Position numbers and translations under genes: made by a program | In this document: positions 36,869 through 44,577 of the stretch, in pieces | How positions within the stretch are numbered: the stretch's first letter is position 1 | How the letters are laid out: the number at the start of each line of letters is the position of its first letter | Origin: Pontibacter diazotrophicus | GTDB lineage: Bacteria; Bacteroidota; Bacteroidia; Cytophagales; Hymenobacteraceae | Reading direction: 5' to 3' | NCBI RefSeq assembly: GCF_003367245.1 | Contig: NZ_QRGR01000035.1 | Coordinates: 1 to 62,416 of the forward strand | DNA: 62,416 bases | The notes under the pieces: generated by a model | Told to the model about the DNA's origin: nothing | Seen by the model: the letters and a program-made list of their open reading frames with translations, nothing else | Database searches by the model: none

Positions 36869-39265
36869 TTACTTCAGCACAGCCAAAGTAGCACCGTCGC
36901 CACCGCGTTCAGAGACTTCATTTCCTACACTTGCCACTTCCTGCACCGAGTACAGGTAATCACGCACGACCTGGCGCAGTACGCCATTGCCCCGGCCATG
37001 GATGATTTTAATCTCCGGGATACCCAGCATGATGGCCTCATCGGTAAAGTTCATCAGCTTCGTTAAAGCATCCTCGGCATATTCTCCCCGGATGTCGATG
37101 GTAGTGGTAAAGTCGGCCATACGTTGGGTGATGTTCATGCCACGGGTATACCCTTCGCCCGCAGCAGCTTTTTCTTTCTTCGGCTTCGTGGCTGCCTGTC
37201 GGTCTAACTTCTCCAGGTTGTCTACTTTCACGATAGTCTTCAGCCCACCGAATAGTACTTCCGCTGTTTTCCCTTTAATGCTGACCACCTGCCCGGATGA
37301 GTCCTGCCCTACCAGCGCCACATAGTCGCCTTCTTTTATAGCGCCATTGCTCACGCGTTTATGTGCAGGACGCGGTTCTTCTTTACGCACTTCGGTGGCA
37401 AAGCTTTCCAGTTCCTGACGGGCCTGCTTGGTCTGCTCCTTCTCCGCCTGGCTTTGCTTAATCTGCTGAATCGTGGACTCGATTTTCTGGTTCGCATCCT
37501 TCAGCAGAAGTTTTGCCTTGCCCTTGGCCTCGCGCATAATATCCTGCTTGCTATCTTCGAGGTAGTTCTTCAGGTCCTGGTACTCCTTCACGTTCCGCTT
37601 CAGCTTCTCTTCTAACTTGGTCGCCTCGCGCAGTTTTTTCTCCAGTTCCTGCTTCTCTGTCTCCAGCTCCTCCAGCAGGCGGTCGTAACGGATTTTATCT
37701 TTACCTACCAGGCTGCTGGCCTTGTCTACGATGTGCTTTGGCAAGCCGATTTTACGGGCAATCTCAATCGCAAACGAGGACCCTGGCTTACCAATTTCAA
37801 GTTGGTAGAGTGGCTGCAGGTTTTTATGGTCGTAGCGCATGGCGCCGTTAACCACACCGGGGTTTCGCTCCGCAAAGTTTTTCAGGTTGGTATAGTGCGT
37901 CGTAATCACACCGTACACTTTACTGTCGTTGAGGTTCTGCAGCACCGCTTCGGCGATGGCACCACCCAATATAGGCTCTGTACCGGTACCAAACTCATCT
38001 ATCAGCACCAGGCTCTTTTTATCGGCCACCGTCACAAACTTTTTCATATTGGTGAGGTGCGAACTGTAAGTACTAAGGTCGTTTTCTATAGATTGCTCAT
38101 CCCCGATATCAATAAAAATATCATGGAAAATACCTGCTTCTGAGTTATCAGCCGTGGGTATCAGCATACCGCACTGCAGCATGTACTGAATCAGTCCCAC
38201 CGTTTTCAAGCTTACCGATTTACCACCCGCGTTAGGTCCGGAAATCAACAGGATGCGTTGATCTTGCGTCAGCTCCAGGCTCATGGGCACTGTTGGCCTG
38301 CCCAGTTGCTTATGCGCCATGTACAGCAGCGGGTGTATGGCTTCGTCCCACTTAATGTGCGGGTACTTGTGCAGCTTTGGCATAGTAGCTTCCACACGAC
38401 GCGCGAAGGCCGCCTTTGCCCGGATAAAGTCCAGCAGGCCCAGGTACTGGTAAGCCTTTCGCAGCTCTGGTATGTGGTTGCGCAGCTGATTCGTCAGCCC
38501 CACCAGGATGCGAATCAGCTCCCGGTGGTACGCATTTGTCAGGTCTTTGATATCGTTGTTAAGTCCGAAAATTGCTTCAGGCTCTATGTAAACCGTCTGC
38601 CCTGTATTGGACTCATCGTGTATTAAACCTTTTACACGTCGTTTATGCTCCGCCAGCACCGGAATAACCAGGCGGCCACCACGGATGGTTGGCTCCACAT
38701 CAGCGGGTGTCCAGCCTTCGCTTTTGGCGTGTTTGATGATAGAGGTGATAGATTTCCGGAGTACCGCCTGCTGCGCAATCAGGTCACGCTTCAGGCGCTG
38801 CAATTCAGGCGTGGCGTCGTCACGCACCGCTCCGGCATCGTCCACTACTTTATCCAATGCGGCAATCAGGTTACGCTCTACGGTAACACTGGCACCCAGG
38901 GCTTTCAGCGATTCATATTTCCCTTCTTCAGCAGAAGATATAAAGCGCAAAGAATCGCGGATAGTACGCAGCGACATCTTTATTTCAAAGAAGTCCTGCA
39001 CATCCAGGTAAGTGCCCTGTATCGCGGCGCGGTCTAAACTGGCCGTTACATCGAAATAGTGCTGCAGCGGAATCTCAGCGTCCGACTCCAGCAGTTGTTT
39101 AAATTCATTTGTTTGTTCTAACAGTCGCTGCACCAGGTCGTGCCGGTTCAGGAAAGTCATGCGGTTTACAAAATGGCGGCCCAATGGGCTAAGGCAGAGC
39201 TCTAAAAGCATCTCGCGCACCTGTGCAAATCCTATTTTTATTTCAAAATTCTCTGGGTAGATCAA
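36869..39265 (-). CDS. mutS2: MutS2-family ATPase/endonuclease with Smr domain
   Basis: A 798-residue MutS2. The start is a TTG at 39265: the N-terminus it gives (IYPENFEIKIGFAQVREM) is the standard MutS2 beginning, and no ATG fits. The core and clamp run to about 300. The ATPase has Walker A SGPNAGGKSVSLKT (about 340), Walker B LVLIDEFGTGTEP and the THYTNLKNFAE switch. A coiled coil (about 510-630) and a KOW-like segment follow. The C-terminal Smr domain (about 720-798) has TTIDIRGEYAED and IIHGRGNGVLRQVV. MutS2 acts on branched DNA and on collided ribosomes in other bacteria. It lacks the MutS mismatch domain, as usual. Confidence 0.95.
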   Translation of the reverse strand: MIYPENFEIKIGFAQVREMLLELCLSPLGRHFVNRMTFLNRHDLVQRLLEQTNEFKQLLESDAEIPLQHYFDVTASLDRAAIQGTYLDVQDFFEIKMSLRTIRDSLRFISSAEEGKYESLKALGASVTVERNLIAALDKVVDDAGAVRDDATPELQRLKRDLIAQQAVLRKSITSIIKHAKSEGWTPADVEPTIRGGRLVIPVLAEHKRRVKGLIHDESNTGQTVYIEPEAIFGLNNDIKDLTNAYHRELIRILVGLTNQLRNHIPELRKAYQYLGLLDFIRAKAAFARRVEATMPKLHKYPHIKWDEAIHPLLYMAHKQLGRPTVPMSLELTQDQRILLISGPNAGGKSVSLKTVGLIQYMLQCGMLIPTADNSEAGIFHDIFIDIGDEQSIENDLSTYSSHLTNMKKFVTVADKKSLVLIDEFGTGTEPILGGAIAEAVLQNLNDSKVYGVITTHYTNLKNFAERNPGVVNGAMRYDHKNLQPLYQLEIGKPGSSFAIEIARKIGLPKHIVDKASSLVGKDKIRYDRLLEELETEKQELEKKLREATKLEEKLKRNVKEYQDLKNYLEDSKQDIMREAKGKAKLLLKDANQKIESTIQQIKQSQAEKEQTKQARQELESFATEVRKEEPRPAHKRVSNGAIKEGDYVALVGQDSSGQVVSIKGKTAEVLFGGLKTIVKVDNLEKLDRQAATKPKKEKAAAGEGYTRGMNITQRMADFTTTIDIRGEYAEDALTKLMNFTDEAIMLGIPEIKIIHGRGNGVLRQVVRDYLYSVQEVASVGNEVSERGGDGATLAVLK

Positions 39266-39334
39266 TTCTTATCTCTTAATTTATGCAAAATTAGCAATAT
39301 TTATAACAACTAAGCAGGGCTGTTTTGTTCGTTT

Positions 39335-39342
39335 TACTTTTG
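39335..39342 (+). promoter_or_regulatory. Possible -7 box upstream of the YhcH-family gene
   Basis: TACTTTTG matches TAnnTTTG. It lies 92 bases before the ATG at 39434. No well-spaced -33 element is clear, so confidence is low. Confidence 0.25.
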
Positions 39343-39433
39343 CGTATTTCGTATCCCGTAGCACGTATCAAGACACTTAACTTTTTACTATTAAAGCTAA
39401 CTTTTTAACCCTCTAACTTTCTAAATTTCTAAC

Positions 39434-39883
39434 ATGGTTCTAGACTCACTACAAAACGCATACCGTTACTACACCTTGCACCCGCTGTTTGAACAGGCTT
39501 TCCGCTTTTTACAGGAGACGGACCTGATGGCGCTTTCACAGGGGCAGCAGGCCATTGAGGGCCGCGACTTGTTTGCCATCATTTCTGAAGGCACAGGCAC
39601 AACAGAGAAAGAAGCAAAGCTGGAAGTGCACCGCAAGTACATTGATATACAGTACGTGGTCTCCGGCACAGACCACATGGGCTGGAAAAGCCTGACGTTT
39701 TGTAAGCAGCCTGATATTCCGTATATTGAAGAACGCGACGCGGCCTTTTTCCCCGATAAAACAAGCAACTGGTTTGACGTACCTGCTGGCTACTTCACCA
39801 TCTTTTATCCCGATGATGCGCATGCAGCCATGATTACGGAGGAAACAGTACGAAAGGTGGTACTGAAGATAGCAGTGTCCTGA
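39434..39883 (+). CDS. YhcH/YjgK/YiaL-family protein
   Basis: A 149-residue cytoplasmic cupin-like protein of the DUF386 family. Family blocks visible are GQQAIEGRDLFAIISEG, EVHRKYIDIQYVVSGTDHMG and FYPDDAHAAMI. The metal ligands expected in such proteins (His in EVHRKYID, Asp and His in the YPDDAH loop) are present. Relatives include the EbgC beta-galactosidase accessory protein and NanQ, an N-acetylneuraminate anomerase. A sugar mutarotase or binding role is therefore possible. It stands 75 bases upstream of the nucleoside hydrolase gene and could be co-transcribed. Confidence 0.88.
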   Translation: MVLDSLQNAYRYYTLHPLFEQAFRFLQETDLMALSQGQQAIEGRDLFAIISEGTGTTEKEAKLEVHRKYIDIQYVVSGTDHMGWKSLTFCKQPDIPYIEERDAAFFPDKTSNWFDVPAGYFTIFYPDDAHAAMITEETVRKVVLKIAVS

Positions 39884-39958
39884 TATAGTTCTGTACCCGC
39901 TACCTTAGGTAGCGAAGCAATGCTTTTTGAAAATTAACTTGAAATTAAGTAATCCCCG

Positions 39959-40960
39959 ATGAAGGCACTTTTAAAATTGATTCTCTTATCAGGGTGTATG
40001 CTGTTGATTTACAGCTGCACGAACAGGACAGAGAGCAGCAATGAATTTGAGGCAAAGATACCAGTGATTTTTGACACAGATGCAAACAACGAACTCGACG
40101 ATCAACATGCCCTGGCTTATTTACTACTGAACCAGGACACGTTCGACGTGAGAGGCATTACTGTGAATGCAACCAAAAACGGAGGAGACATAGACGAACA
40201 GTATGCCGAAGCTGAGCGCGTTTTAAAGCTCCTGAAGTCGGATCATAAAATTCCGCTGCTAAAAGGAGCAAACGGTTCATTCAATGATATTATGGATCAC
40301 ACTGCCAATGCTGATTTTGATGGTGCTGAAGGTGTCAACTTTATCATTGAAAATGCGAAGCAGACACCGGAAACGCTGACAGTTATTGCTGTTGGCAAAT
40401 TGACCAATGTTGCCCTGGCCTTAAAGAAAGATCCATCTATTGCAAATAAGCTGAGGGTGGTATGGTTAGGCTCCAATTATCCCGAGCCAGGAGAATACAA
40501 CCAGGATAATGATATACCTTCCATGAACTATGTCTTAAGCACAGATGTGCCATTTGAGATGGTAACTGTCCGGTATGGCAAGCCTAGCGGCACAGATGCG
40601 GTTAGAGTGACCCCGGAAGAAGTCAAAAACAGGGCCGCAGGCAAAGGGCCCAGAACATCAGAGCCTGTTACAGGCAGACATGGAGGCGAATTTTATACTT
40701 TCGGCGACTACTCCCTCAACCTCTTTGAGCATATTACCCTGCATGGCAATCCTCCTTCACGTGCCTTGTTTGATATGGCCGCCGTTGCCATCGTTAAGAA
40801 TCCGAACTGGGCAGAGGCCGTCACCATTCCCAGCCCTGTTCTACAAGAACAGGAAAATAAATGGGTGGAGCAGCCGGGCAACCAGCGCCAGATAGTTGTA
40901 TGGCAGAACTTCGACAAAGAAAAGATCATAGCCGATTACTTTGCCTCACTTGAAAAGTAA
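39959..40960 (+). CDS. Inosine-uridine-type nucleoside hydrolase lipoprotein
   Basis: A 333-residue lipoprotein (Cys20 in IYSC). The calcium-binding nucleoside hydrolase motif is at 39-48: DTDANNELDD. LTVIAVGKLTNVALALK and a DMAAVAIV segment near 275 are the other family blocks, giving the Asp ligands of the active site. It should split ribonucleosides into base and ribose. Export is unusual for classical enzymes but common in Bacteroidota homologues; it would act in the periplasm or at the surface. The released ribose could feed the ribokinase-like gene at 52730, which is inference. Confidence 0.92.
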   Translation: MKALLKLILLSGCMLLIYSCTNRTESSNEFEAKIPVIFDTDANNELDDQHALAYLLLNQDTFDVRGITVNATKNGGDIDEQYAEAERVLKLLKSDHKIPLLKGANGSFNDIMDHTANADFDGAEGVNFIIENAKQTPETLTVIAVGKLTNVALALKKDPSIANKLRVVWLGSNYPEPGEYNQDNDIPSMNYVLSTDVPFEMVTVRYGKPSGTDAVRVTPEEVKNRAAGKGPRTSEPVTGRHGGEFYTFGDYSLNLFEHITLHGNPPSRALFDMAAVAIVKNPNWAEAVTIPSPVLQEQENKWVEQPGNQRQIVVWQNFDKEKIIADYFASLEK

Positions 40961-40970
40961 ATTTGCGCAA

Positions 40971-41119
40971 AAGTCCCAGCGGGACGACCAGTTAACAGAA
41001 ATTATATCTATTAATATGCAAGCTCCAGCGGAGCGAACTGTTGACTAAACCCACTTAGGCCGCGCTGGAGGTAAGGTTCTCTTTAACATCATACTTCACT
41101 GATCATCCCGCTGGGACTT
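40971..41119. repeat. Nested REP-like inverted repeats
   Basis: AAGTCCCAGCGGGACGACCA at 40971-40990 has an imperfect inverted copy at 41098-41119 (complement AAGTCCCAGCGGGATGATCA). Inside, CTCCAGCG at 41023-41030 is inverted as CGCTGGAG at 41063-41070. Each outer copy itself contains the small hairpin GTCCCAGCGGGAC. This resembles paired REP elements placed between convergent genes, as spread by REP-associated tyrosine transposases; no such transposase is in the window. Confidence 0.65.
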
Positions 41120-41156
41120 AAAGCACAAAGACGTAGCTCTAATAACTCCAACCCGC

Positions 41157-41203
41157 AAAAGGAACAGCCACATCAAAGCTATTGGTGTGGCTGTTCCTTT
41201 TGC
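41157..41203. terminator. Bidirectional terminator between nucleoside hydrolase and hemA
   Basis: AAAAGGAACAGCCACATC at 41157-41174 pairs with GGTGTGGCTGTTCCTTTT at 41184-41201, with A and T runs at the two ends. Confidence 0.88.
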
Positions 41204-41264
41204 TGTGCGCCTGCTTACAGGTGCAGACTGGTCTTTTGCCTTACTGCGTATATTTCTTTCAAAA

Positions 41265-42533
41265 CTACCCTTTCACAGTTTCCTTTTCGAGGTCAAACAG
41301 CGCACTGAAACTTTGTAACAAGGCATCTGATTCGCCACGCTGGCAGGCTGCCTTTAGTTCGAGCGCGGGCAGCTTTACTATCTTGTTCAGGATGTTTTTA
41401 GTTAAGGCCTCTACCAACTCTTTCTCTTCCGCGCCCAGCTTTTTTAGGTAGCGGTTCAGTTCCTGCTGCCGGATCTCTTCCAGACGGTTCTTGAAGTTCT
41501 GAATAGCCGGTGACATCCCCATTTCCTGCGTCCAGGTCTCAAATTCCGAGACAGCCTCAGCGATGATCTGCTGCACCTGCGGAATAGCTATCAGGCGCTT
41601 TTCCAGTGCTTTCGTGGTACGGTTGCGGATGTTATCGATGTTGTAAACGCGGGTTGCCGGCAAGGTTTGTAAATCACTGCTGATGCTGCGTGGCATCGAA
41701 AGGTCTATGAAGAACTTTGGTGCCTTTGTTGCATGCTTGTCAATGTCCTGCTTACTGATATAAAAGCAATCACCGGGTACAGATGAAATCACCACATCTG
41801 CAAACTTTATCTCTTCCCACACATTCTCCCAGTAGGCCGCTTTCACATTGCATTTCTGTGCCAGGTCCATCGCTTTATAATGCGTTCGGTTTACCACCAC
41901 AATGTTACTGATAGCCGATTTCTGAAAATTATCACAAACGTCTGCACCAATCTCCCCCACTCCTATCATGAGCACGCGCGGATTCTCCATTGCCTTCGTG
42001 AGGTCCTCTACCAGTTCTACTGTGGCATACGAAACAGACGCCGCCCCATTGCGGAAGCAGGTTTCGTTTGCTACACGTTTACTGGAGAAAAAGATAGTGT
42101 GCATCAGCCTGTGAAGAAAAGGGCCGGCCGTACCAGCATCAGTTGCCCACTGGTAGGCGTACTTCACCTGGTTCATAATCTGCATATCGCCCACCACCTG
42201 CGACTCCAGCCCCAGCGCCACATGAAACAGATGCTGTACCGCTTCTTTGTGGCAGGTAATATGCTTGAAGTAGGGTTGCACAGCCTTTGTGGCAATAAAG
42301 CCTTTTTCAATGGCCAGCAGCTTGATGATTTCCAGAGAATAATCCGTTACAGAGGAGTAATAAATCTCCGTGCGGTTGCACGTAGAAAGCACCAGCACGT
42401 CGCTTGCCCCTGTGAATTCCTTCACCTTATCCAGCAGGTTTCTACTGGCTATCTCATTTAAGGATACTGCCTCACGCACAGTGATAGGTGCATACTTGTA
42501 GGATAACGTAAGTACTTTGAACTGGCTTTGCAT
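41265..42533 (-). CDS. hemA: Glutamyl-tRNA reductase
   Basis: HemA reduces glutamyl-tRNA(Glu) to glutamate-1-semialdehyde with NADPH, the first step of C5 tetrapyrrole synthesis. The 422 residues include the nucleophile Cys52 in LVLSTCNRTEIYY, the substrate-specificity block GLESQVVGDMQIMNQVK, the Rossmann motif LMIGVGEIGADV and VVNRTHYKAMDLA. The C-terminal dimerisation helices end at FSALFDLEKETVKG. Length is standard. It is alone in its unit here; hemC and the rest of the pathway are not adjacent. Confidence 0.96.
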   Translation of the reverse strand: MQSQFKVLTLSYKYAPITVREAVSLNEIASRNLLDKVKEFTGASDVLVLSTCNRTEIYYSSVTDYSLEIIKLLAIEKGFIATKAVQPYFKHITCHKEAVQHLFHVALGLESQVVGDMQIMNQVKYAYQWATDAGTAGPFLHRLMHTIFFSSKRVANETCFRNGAASVSYATVELVEDLTKAMENPRVLMIGVGEIGADVCDNFQKSAISNIVVVNRTHYKAMDLAQKCNVKAAYWENVWEEIKFADVVISSVPGDCFYISKQDIDKHATKAPKFFIDLSMPRSISSDLQTLPATRVYNIDNIRNRTTKALEKRLIAIPQVQQIIAEAVSEFETWTQEMGMSPAIQNFKNRLEEIRQQELNRYLKKLGAEEKELVEALTKNILNKIVKLPALELKAACQRGESDALLQSFSALFDLEKETVKG

Positions 42534-42933
42534 ATTATCTACCTCGGTTTACATTGCAAACTTCCGAAAACAGGGAAAGGAAAAACATGATAAATGTCAC
42601 TCCCGCTGATGATATTAAGCAAGCTGACTGTATCCGTGACTTATCTGTATCGCCCTCAAAAGCACCAGAGAATCAAGCGACTGGTTCATAAAGAAAGGCA
42701 TCACAATCATACCAAAGGAGAAAAGCAGCAATAAATACAGCAGGAAAAGCTTCATGATCCCGACAAACACGGCGGAGGCTCGTATGTAGAAAATGAAGCC
42801 TCTTGTCAGTTTCCTGGCTTAATGAACAACAGGCCTTCCTTTTACTTATGTTAAAAATTAGCAGTCGGCCATTGTTATTGCATGAAAGCTGGCTGCACTC
42901 GTAATCAGCCCTTGGGCCACTAACAACCGTTTT
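42534..42933. other. Divergent intergenic region hemA / paoA-like
   Basis: 400 bases between two divergent genes. Besides promoters that I could not place, it holds a possible 46-codon membrane-protein frame on the minus strand (42615-42755). No known riboswitch pattern was recognised. Confidence 0.5.
42615..42755 (-). CDS. Possible 46-residue membrane microprotein upstream of hemA
   Basis: From ATG 42755 the frame reads MKLFLLYLLLLFSFGMIVMP, then FFMNQSLDSLVLLRAIQI, and stops at 42615. The first 23 residues form one good membrane helix with a single lysine at the N-terminus; the rest is a short amphipathic tail. It lies 81 bases upstream of hemA on the same strand. The frame stays open and hydrophobic for about 18 codons upstream of the ATG, so it might be the 3' remnant of a longer membrane protein. 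No family is recognised, and chance cannot be excluded. Confidence 0.3.
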   Translation of the reverse strand: MKLFLLYLLLLFSFGMIVMPFFMNQSLDSLVLLRAIQISHGYSQLA

Positions 42934-43587
42934 ATGGCAGACGACAATACCATTGACAAAACCTCGCAGGAAAGCGATATCCCAAATAACCACAGTGATG
43001 CCCGCCGTACCTTTATCAAACAATCCTCTCTTTTGACGGCACTTGCTTTAGCTCCAGCCTCTGTAGTGAAAGCAGCGGAGGGAAAAATCGATGAAAAGGT
43101 AGCGGATAAGTTTGAAAACGTGCCGGTGACACTGGAGATAAACGGCGTTAGAAAGAAGCTATCTATCGACCCACGGACCACCACACTCGACCTGCTGCGT
43201 GAGCAGCTAGGTTTAACAGGCACGAAAAAAGGCTGCGACTACGGCCAGTGTGGCGCCTGTACTGTACTAATGGATGGCGAACGCATAAACTCCTGCCTCA
43301 CCTTTGCCGTGATGCTGAACGGAAAGAAGATCACAACCATAGAAGGACTGGCAACAGGCGGTGAACTGCACCCCATGCAAGCGGCTTTTGTTAAACATGA
43401 CGGGTTCCAGTGCGGCTATTGTACACCGGGCCAGATAATGTCAGCGGTGGCTTGCATACGCGAAGGCCATGCCAATACCGATGACGAGATACGCGAGTAC
43501 ATGAGCGGTAACATCTGCCGCTGCGGTGCCTACCCAAACATTGTAAACGCGATTAAGGATGTCAAAAACAGCGGACAGAAGATATGA
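42934..43587 (+). CDS. Tat-exported [2Fe-2S] subunit of a PaoABC/YagTSR-type oxidoreductase
   Basis: 217 residues. A twin-arginine signal (ARRTFIKQSSLLTALALAP) covers residues about 28-50. The ferredoxin domain binds the first cluster through GCDYGQCGACTVLMDG and NSC. The second domain binds the other cluster through FQCGYCTPGQ and GNICRCGAYPNI. This is the small subunit of a xanthine-oxidase-family enzyme; as in E. coli PaoA, its Tat signal probably carries the folded trimer to the periplasm. It overlaps the next gene by four bases (ATGA). Confidence 0.95.
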   Translation: MADDNTIDKTSQESDIPNNHSDARRTFIKQSSLLTALALAPASVVKAAEGKIDEKVADKFENVPVTLEINGVRKKLSIDPRTTTLDLLREQLGLTGTKKGCDYGQCGACTVLMDGERINSCLTFAVMLNGKKITTIEGLATGGELHPMQAAFVKHDGFQCGYCTPGQIMSAVACIREGHANTDDEIREYMSGNICRCGAYPNIVNAIKDVKNSGQKI

Positions 43588-44567
43588 AGCAGTTCCAATA
43601 CATGCGGCCTACAAAACAGAAAGCAGCCACAGATGCCGTCGCCAAAGATCCCACTGCACTTTTCATTGCCGGAGGCACAAACCTGATTGACCTGATGAAG
43701 CGGGAAGTCATGCAGCCGGAGAAGCTGGTGGACATTAACATGCTGCCCCTCAAAAAGATTGAGCAAAGAAACGGCAGTGTACGTATCGGCGCTTTGGTTT
43801 CAAACAGCGCAGTGGCGGAGGACAGGCTGATTGTGGAGAAATTCCCCCTGCTCTCACAGGCGCTGGTCTCGGGTGCCTCCGCACAGCTGCGTAACATGGC
43901 AACTGTGGGTGGCAACATGATGCAACGCACGCGCTGCTATTATTTTTACGACACAGCCCTGCCCTGCAACAAGCGGGAACCCGGCTCCGGCTGCGGTGCC
44001 ATCGAAGGCATCAACGACCAGCATGCCATCTTTGGCTTCAGCGAGAACTGCATTGCTGTAAACCCAAGCGATATGAGCGTGGCCTTAGCGGCACTGGATG
44101 CTACTGTGCTCCTTTCAGGTCCGAAAGGTGAACGGCGCATTCCCTTCATCGATTTTCACCGCCTGCCCGGCGACCAACCGGAGGTAGACACCAATCTCAT
44201 GCGTGGCGAATTAATTGTGGCGGTCGATGTTCCGGAGTCGCCTTATGCACAAAACGCACATTACCTGAAGGTGCGCGAGCGTGCTTCCTTTGCTTTTGCA
44301 CTGGTTTCAGTAGCAGCCGCGCTGGATATCCAGAACAACACCATTCAGAGTGCCCGCCTGGCGATGGGTGGCGTGGCGCATAAGCCCTGGCGTTTGTTTG
44401 ATGCGGAAAAAGCGTTGGCAGGAAAACCAGTTTCAGAAGAAAGCTTTTGGCAGGCAGCAGAGGTGGCTATGCGCGGGGCAAAGGCTTTTGAACACAATGC
44501 CTTCAAACTCAAACTGGCTCCCAACTCCATTGTGCAGGCCCTTAAAACTGCTGCAGGTATAGCGTAA
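43584..44567 (+). CDS. FAD-binding subunit of PaoABC/YagTSR-type oxidoreductase
   Basis: 327 residues. FAD-binding motifs are LFIAGGTNLIDLMK and ATVGGNMMQRTRC. The extra cysteine loop (TRCYYF, LPCNKREPGSGC) matches the additional [4Fe-4S] cluster that distinguishes PaoB from xanthine dehydrogenase FAD subunits. The C-terminal CO_deh_flav_C part follows (ARLAMGGVAHKPWRLFDAE). It has no export signal, so it should travel with the Tat-bearing small subunit. Translation is coupled to the upstream gene. Confidence 0.95.
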   Translation: MKQFQYMRPTKQKAATDAVAKDPTALFIAGGTNLIDLMKREVMQPEKLVDINMLPLKKIEQRNGSVRIGALVSNSAVAEDRLIVEKFPLLSQALVSGASAQLRNMATVGGNMMQRTRCYYFYDTALPCNKREPGSGCGAIEGINDQHAIFGFSENCIAVNPSDMSVALAALDATVLLSGPKGERRIPFIDFHRLPGDQPEVDTNLMRGELIVAVDVPESPYAQNAHYLKVRERASFAFALVSVAAALDIQNNTIQSARLAMGGVAHKPWRLFDAEKALAGKPVSEESFWQAAEVAMRGAKAFEHNAFKLKLAPNSIVQALKTAAGIA

Positions 44568-44577
44568 TACATCAATC

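Larger units (their letters stand above)
40961..41264. other. Convergent intergenic region with REP-like repeats and terminator
   Basis: About 300 bases between nucleoside hydrolase (plus) and hemA (minus). It is filled by a nested inverted-repeat cluster (40971-41119) and a terminator (41157-41203). No gene is present. Confidence 0.7.

Noticed and set aside
37361..39037. Long plus-strand frames across mutS2
   Set aside because: They are antisense shadows of mutS2, whose Walker and Smr motifs are unambiguous.
42673..43023. 116-codon minus-strand frame between hemA and the [2Fe-2S] gene
   Set aside because: Overlaps the start of the well-supported ferredoxin-like gene and has random-looking composition; the overlapping 46-codon hydrophobic frame is more protein-like.
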